Of a DNA stretch of 64,000 nucleotides, positions 6,418 through 14,618 are shown in pieces (positions within the stretch are counted from its first letter, which is position 1; every line of letters starts with the position of its first letter). Below the pieces are notes generated by a model, which saw only the letters and a program-made list of their open reading frames with translations, made no database searches and was not told the origin of the DNA. The position numbers and the translations under genes are program-made. Source of the DNA: CAVPLM01 sp963713545 (GTDB lineage: Bacteria > Actinomycetota > Thermoleophilia > RBG-16-64-13); contig CAVQME010000009.1 of assembly GCA_963713545.1 (NCBI GenBank), forward strand, positions 62,001 to 126,000, written 5' to 3'.

Positions 6418-8994
6418 TTAGTCCCACTTCTCGACCTGCACCAGGCAGGAGTTGGGAGCCTGACCTGGGGATGTGGGCGTGATGTGCCGGTCGGGGGTAA
6501 GGATGTTCACGCATCCCGCCCGGTCCGGTGAATGGCCGGGCTCTCCGTCCGGCAGATAGTCGGAGCAGCTCTCGTACGAGTGCACGGTGCCCGGCGGCAG
6601 GCGCTCCGTCACCTGGGCCGCGAGGATCACCGAGCCCCGGTCGTTGAAGGCTCGGATAAGGTCGCCATCACTGATACCACGGGCAGCGGCGTCGGCAGTG
6701 TTGAGGCGCATGATCCAGTAGTAGCGGCCGTCCGGTGAGAGCGAGCGGTGATCCTTCACCTCGTTTATCCAACTCTCCTTGCCGTCGCCCATGGTATGGA
6801 AGGAGTAGCGCGGATGCGGAGAGATCATCTGGAGGGGGTACTTCGCATAAAGACCTTCGGTATGGTGCCCTTCCCAACTCGGGATGTATTGAGGTCCCAG
6901 GATAGGCCTCTCCGGGTCGACGGCTCCGGACTGCTCGAACCGGGTCAGGCTGGAAGATACGAATTCGATCTTGCCCGAAGTGGTCTGGAGGCCTCTCAGA
7001 CCTACGGTGTCGGCCGGGTGTGGGCCCCAGTCCGGGGTATCGCGGACACGGTCCTCGGCAAACCAGCGGAACGCCGGGGTCGGCGTCCGGTCGACCGGCG
7101 CCGGCACCACGTAGTAGCCCTTCTTCTCGAACTCCTCCCAGGTCATCGCCGTAGGCAGGTCGCTGGCGGCGAACATCTGCTTCGTCCAGTCGAGCTCCGT
7201 CTTGCCGCCATCGGTGAAGATCTCCCAGATACCCAGACGCCTTGCCAGTTCGGCAAAGATCTCGTAGTCCGACTTGCTCTCGCCTAGGGGTTCGATGCAC
7301 TTCTGCTGCAGGGTGATCACTCGGTGGTTGCAGTAGGTGTATGAGTCGGCAACGTAGCCCGAGCAGTTCGCAAACTCGCTAATATCCCAGCGTTCGAAGT
7401 TGGTGCACGCCGGCAGGATAATGTCGGCGAACCTTGTCTCGCCCTCGAACCAAATCGCTTGATTCACCACGAACGGCACCACCCCCTCCCGGTATGCCGC
7501 AGCGTAACGGTTCGTGGCGGTCATGGTGCCGATGAACGAACCTCCATATCTATAGTACATCTGAATGGGAGGATAGCCGGGAGCTGGGTACTCGTACTTC
7601 TGGAATTGAGACTCGATGGAGGAACCGCAGAAGCCCTTGCCTCTCCACTCCAAACGCTCGCCTCTCATGGCTTCGGGGATGTGGAGGCGCGGCACGGTCT
7701 GACCTTCGGTGGAGTGGTGGGTGCAGCGCGTGGCGCCCCCGGTCGGAAACATGCGATAGAGCCAGCGGAAGCCTGCCGCCGAGTTGTCGACGTCGCCGGA
7801 GATGCCGCCCTCAGCATAGCCGGGGAAGCAGAAAGAGGTGTCGACCGGCGCGCCCGCTGTAGTGCACCAGATGTTGCTCCCGGGCTTACCCATGCCCTGC
7901 ATCGCCGCCAGGGCGACCATCGCCCGGGTCCACTCGTTGCCTGTAGCTGAGCGGCAGGCGCCGCCCATGCCGTGGTTGCTGCCGGGGGTGAGCATGGTCT
8001 TCTTGCGGGCCCAGTTGCGGGCCAGGGCCCTGATCTCCCGGGCGGGGATACCGGATTCCTGCTCGGCCCATTCCGGGGTCTTGGGCGCCCCGTCGGTCAC
8101 GCCCAGCACGTACTCTTTCCATTGGTCGAAACCCACGGTACGGCCGGCGACGTACTCCGTGTCGTAGGTGCCTTCGGTGAGCCATACGAAGGCGATGGCC
8201 AGTGCCAGGCACACGTCGGTACCGACCCGGGGGGCCAGCCACTTGTCGGCGAACAGGCCGGCCGTGTGGTTGTAGTAAGGATCGATGACGACCATCTCGA
8301 TGCCCAGCTCCTTGAGCCAGAAACGGCGGGGAGTGCTCTCGAACGCGGCGTAGATCCCGCCGCAGGTAGCTTCGGGGTCGGCAGACCATAACACGATCAG
8401 CTCGGTGTGCTTGAGGGCGTCCTCCAGGAGGTCGTACTGTTCGGGAAGCCCCAGACGGTGACTGAATCCCCACATATGGGTAGCCCCCCAGTGCCAGCCC
8501 TCCCAGCTGTCCGGGTTGTGCTCGCCGTAGGTGAACCCGACCAGGTTCATGAAACGGAAGTACGCGCTGTGGCGGTAGCCGATGTTGCCCCACATATGGT
8601 GCGAGCTGGGGGTGGAGAGGATGGCTGCCGGTCCGACTTCCCGCTTGACCCGCACCATCTCTTCGGCGACGGTGTCGAGGGCCTCTTCCCAGGAGATGGG
8701 CTCGTAGCCTGAGACCCCTCGGTTCTGGATGTTGCGCTTGCCCTTGGGGTCGAAGTCGATCCGCTTGAGCGGCGCAAGGATGCGCTTGGGCGAGTAGATG
8801 AGCGATCGGTGCGCCACCGTGGGGGGCGAGAGCGTGACTCTGCGGGGCGGCGCGAAGCGCCGCCCCCTGGCTTCGATCTCCCAGGACGGCGCGTCGGTCT
8901 TGTCGAACACGATAGGGACGATGCGGACGATACGGCCGTCCTTCACGTACACGTGGACCGGCCCGCCGTTCGTTCCGTTGACGAAGCGTTGCAT
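6418..8994 (-). CDS. athL: Pyrogallol-phloroglucinol transhydroxylase large-subunit homologue (DMSO reductase family)
   Basis: 858 aa from the ATG at 8994, two bases after the previous stop. The protein follows the Pelobacter acidigallici transhydroxylase alpha subunit (about 875 aa, from memory) over its whole length, with shared blocks such as STPSSHHMWGN, HNPDSWEGWHWG, FPGYAEGGISGD and CTNFERWDISEFANCSGY. Residues corresponding to that enzyme's active site are present: His132, Asp162, Mo-ligand Ser163 and Tyr393. As in that subunit there is no N-terminal Fe-S cysteine motif; the first Cys is near residue 211. The known enzyme moves a hydroxyl between pyrogallol and phloroglucinol using a bis-MGD Mo cofactor and a small Fe-S subunit. 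No small-subunit gene lies in the window. The exact phenolic substrate is inferred. Confidence 0.9.
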   Translation of the reverse strand: MQRFVNGTNGGPVHVYVKDGRIVRIVPIVFDKTDAPSWEIEARGRRFAPPRRVTLSPPTVAHRSLIYSPKRILAPLKRIDFDPKGKRNIQNRGVSGYEPISWEEALDTVAEEMVRVKREVGPAAILSTPSSHHMWGNIGYRHSAYFRFMNLVGFTYGEHNPDSWEGWHWGATHMWGFSHRLGLPEQYDLLEDALKHTELIVLWSADPEATCGGIYAAFESTPRRFWLKELGIEMVVIDPYYNHTAGLFADKWLAPRVGTDVCLALAIAFVWLTEGTYDTEYVAGRTVGFDQWKEYVLGVTDGAPKTPEWAEQESGIPAREIRALARNWARKKTMLTPGSNHGMGGACRSATGNEWTRAMVALAAMQGMGKPGSNIWCTTAGAPVDTSFCFPGYAEGGISGDVDNSAAGFRWLYRMFPTGGATRCTHHSTEGQTVPRLHIPEAMRGERLEWRGKGFCGSSIESQFQKYEYPAPGYPPIQMYYRYGGSFIGTMTATNRYAAAYREGVVPFVVNQAIWFEGETRFADIILPACTNFERWDISEFANCSGYVADSYTYCNHRVITLQQKCIEPLGESKSDYEIFAELARRLGIWEIFTDGGKTELDWTKQMFAASDLPTAMTWEEFEKKGYYVVPAPVDRTPTPAFRWFAEDRVRDTPDWGPHPADTVGLRGLQTTSGKIEFVSSSLTRFEQSGAVDPERPILGPQYIPSWEGHHTEGLYAKYPLQMISPHPRYSFHTMGDGKESWINEVKDHRSLSPDGRYYWIMRLNTADAAARGISDGDLIRAFNDRGSVILAAQVTERLPPGTVHSYESCSDYLPDGEPGHSPDRAGCVNILTPDRHITPTSPGQAPNSCLVQVEKWD

Positions 8995-8996
8995 CG

Positions 8997-9800
8997 TCAC
9001 TGATGCCACTTCGGTGCTTTCTTCCAGGTCTCGAACTCGGGCATGCTGTGCGAGCAGAAAAGCTGGGCGTCGTGCTCTTCCCCAAGGTCCTTCAGCCGCT
9101 GCAGCGAATGGGTCGCTGCCACCGGGTCGAGATGGAAACCGCCGATCACCATCATCTCGAGGTTCAATGGGGTCATGGCCGCATCGCCGGTGAAAAGCAT
9201 CGGCTTCCGCCCCGCGAGCTCGACCAGCATGCTGTAGTGTCCGGCCGAATGGCCGAGGGTCTCCAAGAGCCGCACCCCCGGGGCGAACTCTAGGTCCCCG
9301 CTGAAAAGCTGGAACTCCGGCGTCAGGTTCGGATCCACGTTCGCCGGGATGTCCATACGGTGCTTGACCAGTTGGGGAGCGAACCACGCCACAGCCCCGT
9401 AGCTCAACTTCTCGAACAGCTCGGGGTTCTGTGCCTGCTCGTACTCCTTCTCGTGGCAGACGACCTTAGCCTTCGGGAAGAGGTGGCTGCCGCCGCAATG
9501 GTCGATGTGAAGATGGGAGAGGAGCAGGTGGGTCACGTCCTCAGGATTGTATCCCACCTTGGCCAGCTGGGCCGGCAGGGTCTGGTCCGGGGATTGGATG
9601 GGCTGGTCCTGAGGCACGTATTTCTGCATGTACTCGAGATCGAAGCCGGTGTCGTACAGAAAGAGGCCGTCTTGATGCTCCACGAGCACGCTGTAGACGG
9701 GGAAGCGGATGTCTCCGGCGGGACCACGATTCCAGTAGACCTTGTGGCCGTCTATGGCCATCGAGCCTCCGTCGAGAAGGCAGACCCTCGTAGATTTCAC
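8997..9800 (-). CDS. Metallo-beta-lactamase-fold hydrolase (AHL-lactonase/AttM-like)
   Basis: 267 aa from a GTG at 9800 with an ideal AGGAGG six bases upstream. Seen: the zinc motif SHLHIDHCGG (His96, His98, Asp100, His101), His184 in TLGHSAGH, Asp206 in FTGDAAM, and a late SHSMPEF histidine. The arrangement and length fit the quorum-quenching-lactonase/4-pyridoxolactonase branch. No signal peptide. It is the first gene of the run with the transhydroxylase homologue (two-base gap), so a lactone or ester step in the same aromatic pathway is more plausible than signal degradation. This is inference. Confidence 0.87.
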   Translation of the reverse strand: MKSTRVCLLDGGSMAIDGHKVYWNRGPAGDIRFPVYSVLVEHQDGLFLYDTGFDLEYMQKYVPQDQPIQSPDQTLPAQLAKVGYNPEDVTHLLLSHLHIDHCGGSHLFPKAKVVCHEKEYEQAQNPELFEKLSYGAVAWFAPQLVKHRMDIPANVDPNLTPEFQLFSGDLEFAPGVRLLETLGHSAGHYSMLVELAGRKPMLFTGDAAMTPLNLEMMVIGGFHLDPVAATHSLQRLKDLGEEHDAQLFCSHSMPEFETWKKAPKWHQ

Positions 9801-9829
9801 CTGCGACCTCCTCGCGTCTTGTGGGCCGT

Positions 9830-9842
9830 TCAAACCGTTTGA
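9830..9842. promoter_or_regulatory. 13-bp palindrome upstream of the MBL-transhydroxylase operon
   Basis: tcaaaccgtttga is a perfect palindrome around a single central base, 30 bases upstream of the GTG at 9800. It is a candidate operator for the operon. Its sequence is unlike the palindrome at 3826, so a different regulator is implied. Confidence 0.4.
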
Positions 9843-10067
9843 TCCTGGAGCCCCGGCCGGTCATATCCGTTGCCTAGGCTACTTGCGTGCTGGAACCAGA
9901 ATACCAACTCTGTCTTCAGTGTAAGATGGTCGCGACGAGGAGGCATCGCGCTTGGCCGTGGGCGACCAGGATGTGCGGGGCAAGCTGTGCTGCCGGGGCC
10001 TCCACCGGCGAAGCCCCCACCGCCCGGACTGTCTTATGGTCAGGCCCATCGGCTAGGGAGGGACATC

Positions 10068-10796
10068 ATGGAGCACAGGTCGGGGCAGAACGTTGGGAGG
10101 CGGCCGCGCCGGCGGATGCAGCGGGCCGCGACCATCACCGCGCTCGTCGCGGCGGTCGTCTTGGTGGGCGCTCTCTGGGGTGTGGTAGGCTGCGGGTCCG
10201 GCGAGGAAACGTCTACGACTGCTCCCGCCACCACGAGCGGAACGGTCGCCAGTACCACTTCCACCTCGGGCGGCAGCTCTGGGTCGGTCACTTCGAGCAC
10301 CATCCCATCTCCCCCGACCCACCCCGATACGACCACCTCTTCCAGCACGACCACCACCGAAGCTCTCTCCAGTGCCGAGACCCGCCTCCCGAACGGGAAC
10401 ATCCGCGCCATGGGCTTCATCTCGGAGGTGTGGGAGTCTGGAGGAGTCCGCCACCTGAGCATCGATTATGCGGAGATGCTCACCGGAGAGGAAGCTGTTG
10501 CCGCGGCCATCGAGGCCGGGGAGATCGCGCCTGGTGAGGACTTGCCCAACGACTACTTCATAAGCAACGTCAATCCGCAGTTACGGGAATTCACGGTTGC
10601 GTCGGACGTCTCCATCACAACGGCCACCTATCTGGGTGGAGGTCCGGACGACCCTCAGCCCGTCACGTGGGCCGAATTCAAGAGCTTCTGGGATGCCACT
10701 CCCCCCGCCGGCGCCGAGCATCTCCATGTCATGCCCTGGTGGATCGAGCGGGACGGCGACGAGATTGTGAGCATCGCCGAGCAATATCTGCCGTAA
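10068..10796 (+). CDS. Putative secreted lipoprotein, function unknown
   Basis: 242 aa from an ATG with AGGGAGGG upstream; the frame opens earlier but the signal peptide fixes the start. Seen: a basic N-terminus, a hydrophobic segment at about 22-41, lipobox VVGC with Cys42, a Ser/Thr-rich linker to about residue 100, then a compact domain of about 140 residues. I do not recognise the domain. The stop lies 38 bases before the amidohydrolase start on the same strand, so the two may be cotranscribed. It begins 267 bases from the divergent MBL gene. Confidence 0.72.
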   Translation: MEHRSGQNVGRRPRRRMQRAATITALVAAVVLVGALWGVVGCGSGEETSTTAPATTSGTVASTTSTSGGSSGSVTSSTIPSPPTHPDTTTSSSTTTTEALSSAETRLPNGNIRAMGFISEVWESGGVRHLSIDYAEMLTGEEAVAAAIEAGEIAPGEDLPNDYFISNVNPQLREFTVASDVSITTATYLGGGPDDPQPVTWAEFKSFWDATPPAGAEHLHVMPWWIERDGDEIVSIAEQYLP

Positions 10797-10834
10797 ACTG
10801 AGTCACCAAAAGTCCAGTCAAAGGAGTCAAACGC

Positions 10835-11836
10835 GTGAAGACCATCGACCTCGAGAACCATTTCACCACCGACATGTGGGCGGAAGCTCTGCGCACCAAC
10901 AAGGGCTATCCCAGGATCGACCCGGCCAGGGGGCTCGGCTTCGCCGCCGATGCCTGGCTGCCTCTGTCGGATACCGGGGCCAAACTGGCGGATATGGGCG
11001 AAGGTCGCATCAAGCTCATGGACGCGGCCGGAGTCGACCACGCCGTCATCTCTCTGACCTCCCCGGGGGCTGAGCAGTTCGAGGTCGAGGTGGGCAAGAG
11101 GGTCGCGGAGAACGCGAATGACGTTCTTGCGGCCGTAATAAAGGAATACCCAGACCGGTTCGGTGGTTTCGCCTCTCTCGCTCCCAAAGACACCGAGTGG
11201 TCGGTGCAGGAACTGGAGCGGTGCGTCAAAGAGTTGGGCTTCTCCGGTTGGGAGACCCACTCGAACTTCGGCGACTCGCATCTCGACGAGGAGAAGCACT
11301 GGCCGCTGCTGGCGAAGGCGCAGGAGCTGGATATCCCCATCTACCTGCATCCGGCTGTGCCCATGATCCCCGAGCTGCGCGAGTTCGGCATGGTGCTCGG
11401 CGGTCCCACGTTCGGCTTCGGCGTCGAGGTGATGTACACGTTCATGCGCATGATCGTGCGCGGGGTGTTCGACGAGTTCCCCAACCTGAAGATCATCATG
11501 GGTCACTACGGTGAGGCATTCCCGTTCCTGGTCGATCGCGTGGATCGCGCCTACATGCAGAAGCACGAGACCCCCAACCCCGAGATCGGCGCGGGAAGCA
11601 AGCACTGGGCGAGCTACTACGTCAAGAGGCACCTGTGGGTGACCACCAGCGGCAACTACCTGCCCGCAGCCTATGTCTGCACCCGGGATGGGTTGGGTCT
11701 GGATAGGATCCTGCTGGGCACCGACTTCCCCTACGAAGACATGACCGATTGCATGGGATTCTTGAAGAGCCTGCCTCTGAGCGAGGAAGAGAAGACGAAG
11801 TTGTACGAGGAGAATGCCCGGACGCTCGGGTTCTAG
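10835..11836 (+). CDS. Amidohydrolase family 2 (gamma-resorcylate decarboxylase-like), paralogue
   Basis: 333 aa from a GTG preceded by AAAGGAG with eight bases spacing. Seen: E7-N-H9, IYLHPAVP with His172, IMGHYGEAFPF with His224 and LLGTDFPYED with Asp297, the same catalytic set as the paralogue at 2630-3676. The two proteins align end to end. Family members are metal-dependent non-oxidative aromatic decarboxylases or C-C/amide hydrolases. With the transhydroxylase homologue close by, a role such as gallate to pyrogallol decarboxylation is a testable guess. No signal peptide. Confidence 0.88.
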   Translation: MKTIDLENHFTTDMWAEALRTNKGYPRIDPARGLGFAADAWLPLSDTGAKLADMGEGRIKLMDAAGVDHAVISLTSPGAEQFEVEVGKRVAENANDVLAAVIKEYPDRFGGFASLAPKDTEWSVQELERCVKELGFSGWETHSNFGDSHLDEEKHWPLLAKAQELDIPIYLHPAVPMIPELREFGMVLGGPTFGFGVEVMYTFMRMIVRGVFDEFPNLKIIMGHYGEAFPFLVDRVDRAYMQKHETPNPEIGAGSKHWASYYVKRHLWVTTSGNYLPAAYVCTRDGLGLDRILLGTDFPYEDMTDCMGFLKSLPLSEEEKTKLYEENARTLGF

Positions 11837-11861
11837 ACCTCGTCTCGGTCAAAGGGATGTC

Positions 11862-11896
11862 GGGGGGCGGGCCCGCGTCGCGCGGGCCCGCCCCCC
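11862..11896. terminator. Perfect 16-bp hairpin, bidirectional terminator
   Basis: Arms 11862-11877 and 11881-11896 are perfect complements around a three-base loop. It lies between two convergent genes (stops at 11836 and 11931) and can serve both. Confidence 0.75.
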
Positions 11897-11930
11897 TACG
11901 CGTCTCTACAGATCGTCCTTGCCAACGGCC

Positions 11931-13136
11931 TCAGAGGCGGGGTTCGCTGAGGTAGTTGTCCAGAACGGCCAGGCCCTCCGCGAAGTCCTCTCTACCCAGT
12001 CCCAGGCGGAAATGCTCGTCGCCGTAGTCGTAGACGGTGGAGGGCAGCAGCAGCACACCTGTGTCGCCCAGCACGCGGTCGCAGAAAGCCTCGGCGCCCT
12101 CGCCCTGTGGCCGGTCGAGCGACGAGGTCTCATGGCCGGTGCTCGCGGACCCGTCGCCGGCCTCGGCCTCAGTTCCACCACCGCGAGGCAGGAGACACGG
12201 GAAGCAGACGGTGCCGCCCCGTGGGGGCACCCACCTGAACCGATCGCCGTGCCGGTCGAAGAACTCGCCGGCGGTCGCGACGTTCCTGCGCACCCGTTCC
12301 CGGTGGGCGCGGAGGATGCTCTCCCGCGAACGCAAGGCCATGAGCGCCAAGAGCTCGCCGGGCGCACTGCTGCAGATGGTGGTGTAGTCCTTGAGGGCGC
12401 TCATTCTCTCCAGAAGGTCAGAGTCGTGGGTAGCCACCCAGCCTATGCGCAGCCCGGCCAGACCGAAAGCCTTGGACATCCCGGACAGGGATACGGCTCT
12501 CTCGTAAACGTCCACACCCGCGGGCAAACAAGCCACGGCGGCCGGTTCCAGCAGACGGTACATCTCGTCGGAGAGCACCCAGGCACCGACTGCAGCAGCC
12601 GCGGCCACGATGGCGGCGAAGTCCTCTTTCGATGGAAGGGCCCCGGTGGGGTTGTGCGGGAAGTTCCAGATCACAAGCTTGGTGTCGGGGCGCAGCGAGG
12701 CTCTGAGCCGGTGGGGGTCGAACCGCCATCCCTCGGCTTCGGCCGGTTCCCAGTACGTCAGCTGGCAGCCTATCGACAACCCGAGCTCGTAGAGGGACTG
12801 GTACCCGGGGAAGGTGCAAACGACGTGGTCACCTGGCTCGAGAAGGACGTTCATGAGCAGGAAGATCGCCTCCTCCGGGGCCGAGACCAGGATCTCGTCG
12901 TGCCTCACATCCCGGTACAGTCGGGCTATCTCCTCGCGCAGATCAGGCAAGCCTTGAGACTCGGTGTAGCCCAGGCGCAGGGTCTCCCAGCGTCTTCTCA
13001 GGTCGGGATCGGCTTCAGCTAGCAGATCTGCCATCGCCAACCCTTGACAGTCGGAGGTGGACAGAAGGTAGCGGGCATTGAACTCGTGTCGGGCGAAATA
13101 GCGCTCGAGGGAGAACGGGCGCGGGTGTCTGCTCAT
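11931..13136 (-). CDS. Class I/II PLP-dependent aminotransferase
   Basis: 401 aa. Seen: the fold type I pattern with NFPHNPTGALP near 185, the Asp/Tyr cofactor region (VLSDEMYR) and the Schiff-base lysine in SGMSKAFGLAGLRIGW. It probably transfers amino groups or performs an arginine/amino-acid side-chain reaction (capreomycidine-synthase-like enzymes share this layout); the substrate is not readable. A Gly/Ala/Thr-rich insert (about 325-350) is not typical of the family. Its start overlaps the MFS exporter stop by four bases (ATGA), so the two are translationally coupled. The pair may make and export, or detoxify, an amino-acid-like compound. Confidence 0.9.
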   Translation of the reverse strand: MSRHPRPFSLERYFARHEFNARYLLSTSDCQGLAMADLLAEADPDLRRRWETLRLGYTESQGLPDLREEIARLYRDVRHDEILVSAPEEAIFLLMNVLLEPGDHVVCTFPGYQSLYELGLSIGCQLTYWEPAEAEGWRFDPHRLRASLRPDTKLVIWNFPHNPTGALPSKEDFAAIVAAAAAVGAWVLSDEMYRLLEPAAVACLPAGVDVYERAVSLSGMSKAFGLAGLRIGWVATHDSDLLERMSALKDYTTICSSAPGELLALMALRSRESILRAHRERVRRNVATAGEFFDRHGDRFRWVPPRGGTVCFPCLLPRGGGTEAEAGDGSASTGHETSSLDRPQGEGAEAFCDRVLGDTGVLLLPSTVYDYGDEHFRLGLGREDFAEGLAVLDNYLSEPRL

Positions 13137-14587
13137 CGGTCGGCCGGTCCTTCGGCCATCACGCCTCCCGCCTCATCGGGCCGCGGACCTACGAGCGAGG
13201 CGCCGACGCCGAGGGCGCAGAGCACGGTGAAGATGGCGAAGCAGATGCGCACGCTGGTGAGCAGGTTCGGATAGTCCGCGGCTTCGATGACACCTTTGCC
13301 TACCACGAGAGCCAAGACCAGCGTCGCGATGCCGAGACTGATGTTCTGTCCGGCCAGACGCATCGTCCCCAAGGTCGCGGAGGCCACGCCCAGGTAGCGC
13401 TTCTCCACGCTCCCCATGACCGTGTGCGTGATGGGCGAGGCGAAGAAGGCAAAACCCAGGCCCAGTACGCACAGCACCGGAATGATGTACCAATAGGAGG
13501 TCTCGTCGCCCAAGAAGACCAAGGCGAACAGCCCCAGGGTACATGCGGCCATCCCGGCGGATGCCACCCAACGGGCCTGCACCCGGTCCGCGACTCTCCC
13601 CGCGACCGGGGAGAAGACCGTCTGGAAGAACATACCGGCCACCAGTACAAGGCCCGCGGTCTGGGCGTCGAGGCCCCTGATGTACTGCAGGTAGAGACTC
13701 ATGAGGAACGACAGGGCGAAAGTGGCGGCGTAGTTGATGAGCGCGGCGGCGTTCGAATAGGCGAAGACCCGGTTGCGGCCCAACAGGTCGACGTTCAGCA
13801 CAGGGTCTGCGGCCCTCGTCTCCCACCAGAGGAAGAGCGCGAGCCCGGCTGCGCCGATAACGATCAACACAACGCCCCGCCAGCCGGGGAGCCAGGTGAA
13901 ACCTAGGAGAAAGGCCGGCAAAGCCAGCGCGTAGATCACTGAACCGAGGATATCAAAGGGAGCCAGTTTGGGTTCCCTCCACTCCACCCTGCGCAGTCCC
14001 CACACGGCAAGGATCCAGTTGACGAGGCCCAGGGCGCCCACGATGTAGAACATCGCCCGCCACCCAAGGTTGTGGACGATGACTCCCCCGAGCACCGGCC
14101 CCAGGGTGAGGCCCAGGTAGACGCCGGCTACGTTGAGGCCCAGAGCGCGTCCGCGCCTCTCGGGCGGGTAGGCCAGCGTGACCATCGCCGTGCCGATGGC
14201 GAACACCAGGGCTGCCGACAGACCCTGGACGACTCGCAGTCCGATCAGCACCGACGCCGATGGCGAAAGGGCTAGAGCAAAGGCCATGACGGCGAACAGG
14301 AACAGGCCCCACACGAAGATGCGTTTGCGGCCGTAAAGATCAGCGAGTCGGCCTACAGGCATGAGCACCGATCCCGCTGCGAGGATATAGGCAAGCGACA
14401 CCCAACTGAGAGTCACCGCGGAGGCATCGAACTCCGACCCGATGACTGGCAGGGCGATGTTGATGGCCGAAGCCATGAACGTGGCCAGGAACCCGGCCAC
14501 GCTGGTGACCACGAGCACGAGTAATTGCTCGCGTTGGGTCAGACGGGAGTCGGTCCTGCTGGGTGGCTCCGCGCTTGGTGACTTCAT
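13133..14587 (-). CDS. MFS transporter, DHA2 (14-TM, EmrB/QacA-like) family
   Basis: 484 aa with about 14 hydrophobic segments. Seen: MFS motif A (GRLADLYGRKRIF) after the second membrane segment and the motif C-like Gly/Pro-rich GVYLGLTLGPVLGG in segment 5, typical of proton-driven drug or metabolite exporters. The start at 14587 lacks a Shine-Dalgarno and overlaps the region where the divergent MFS gene may begin, so the message may be leaderless or nearly so. It is coupled to the downstream aminotransferase by a four-base overlap. Confidence 0.92.
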   Translation of the reverse strand: MKSPSAEPPSRTDSRLTQREQLLVLVVTSVAGFLATFMASAINIALPVIGSEFDASAVTLSWVSLAYILAAGSVLMPVGRLADLYGRKRIFVWGLFLFAVMAFALALSPSASVLIGLRVVQGLSAALVFAIGTAMVTLAYPPERRGRALGLNVAGVYLGLTLGPVLGGVIVHNLGWRAMFYIVGALGLVNWILAVWGLRRVEWREPKLAPFDILGSVIYALALPAFLLGFTWLPGWRGVVLIVIGAAGLALFLWWETRAADPVLNVDLLGRNRVFAYSNAAALINYAATFALSFLMSLYLQYIRGLDAQTAGLVLVAGMFFQTVFSPVAGRVADRVQARWVASAGMAACTLGLFALVFLGDETSYWYIIPVLCVLGLGFAFFASPITHTVMGSVEKRYLGVASATLGTMRLAGQNISLGIATLVLALVVGKGVIEAADYPNLLTSVRICFAIFTVLCALGVGASLVGPRPDEAGGVMAEGPADR

Positions 14588-14618
14588 GGTGATTCAGCGT
14601 ATCAAGGAACGCCGGCGG

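Noticed and set aside
9870..10067. Upstream extension of the lipoprotein frame at 10068
   Set aside because: The signal peptide and the AGGGAGGG site fix the start at 10068; the extension has no start with a ribosome site.
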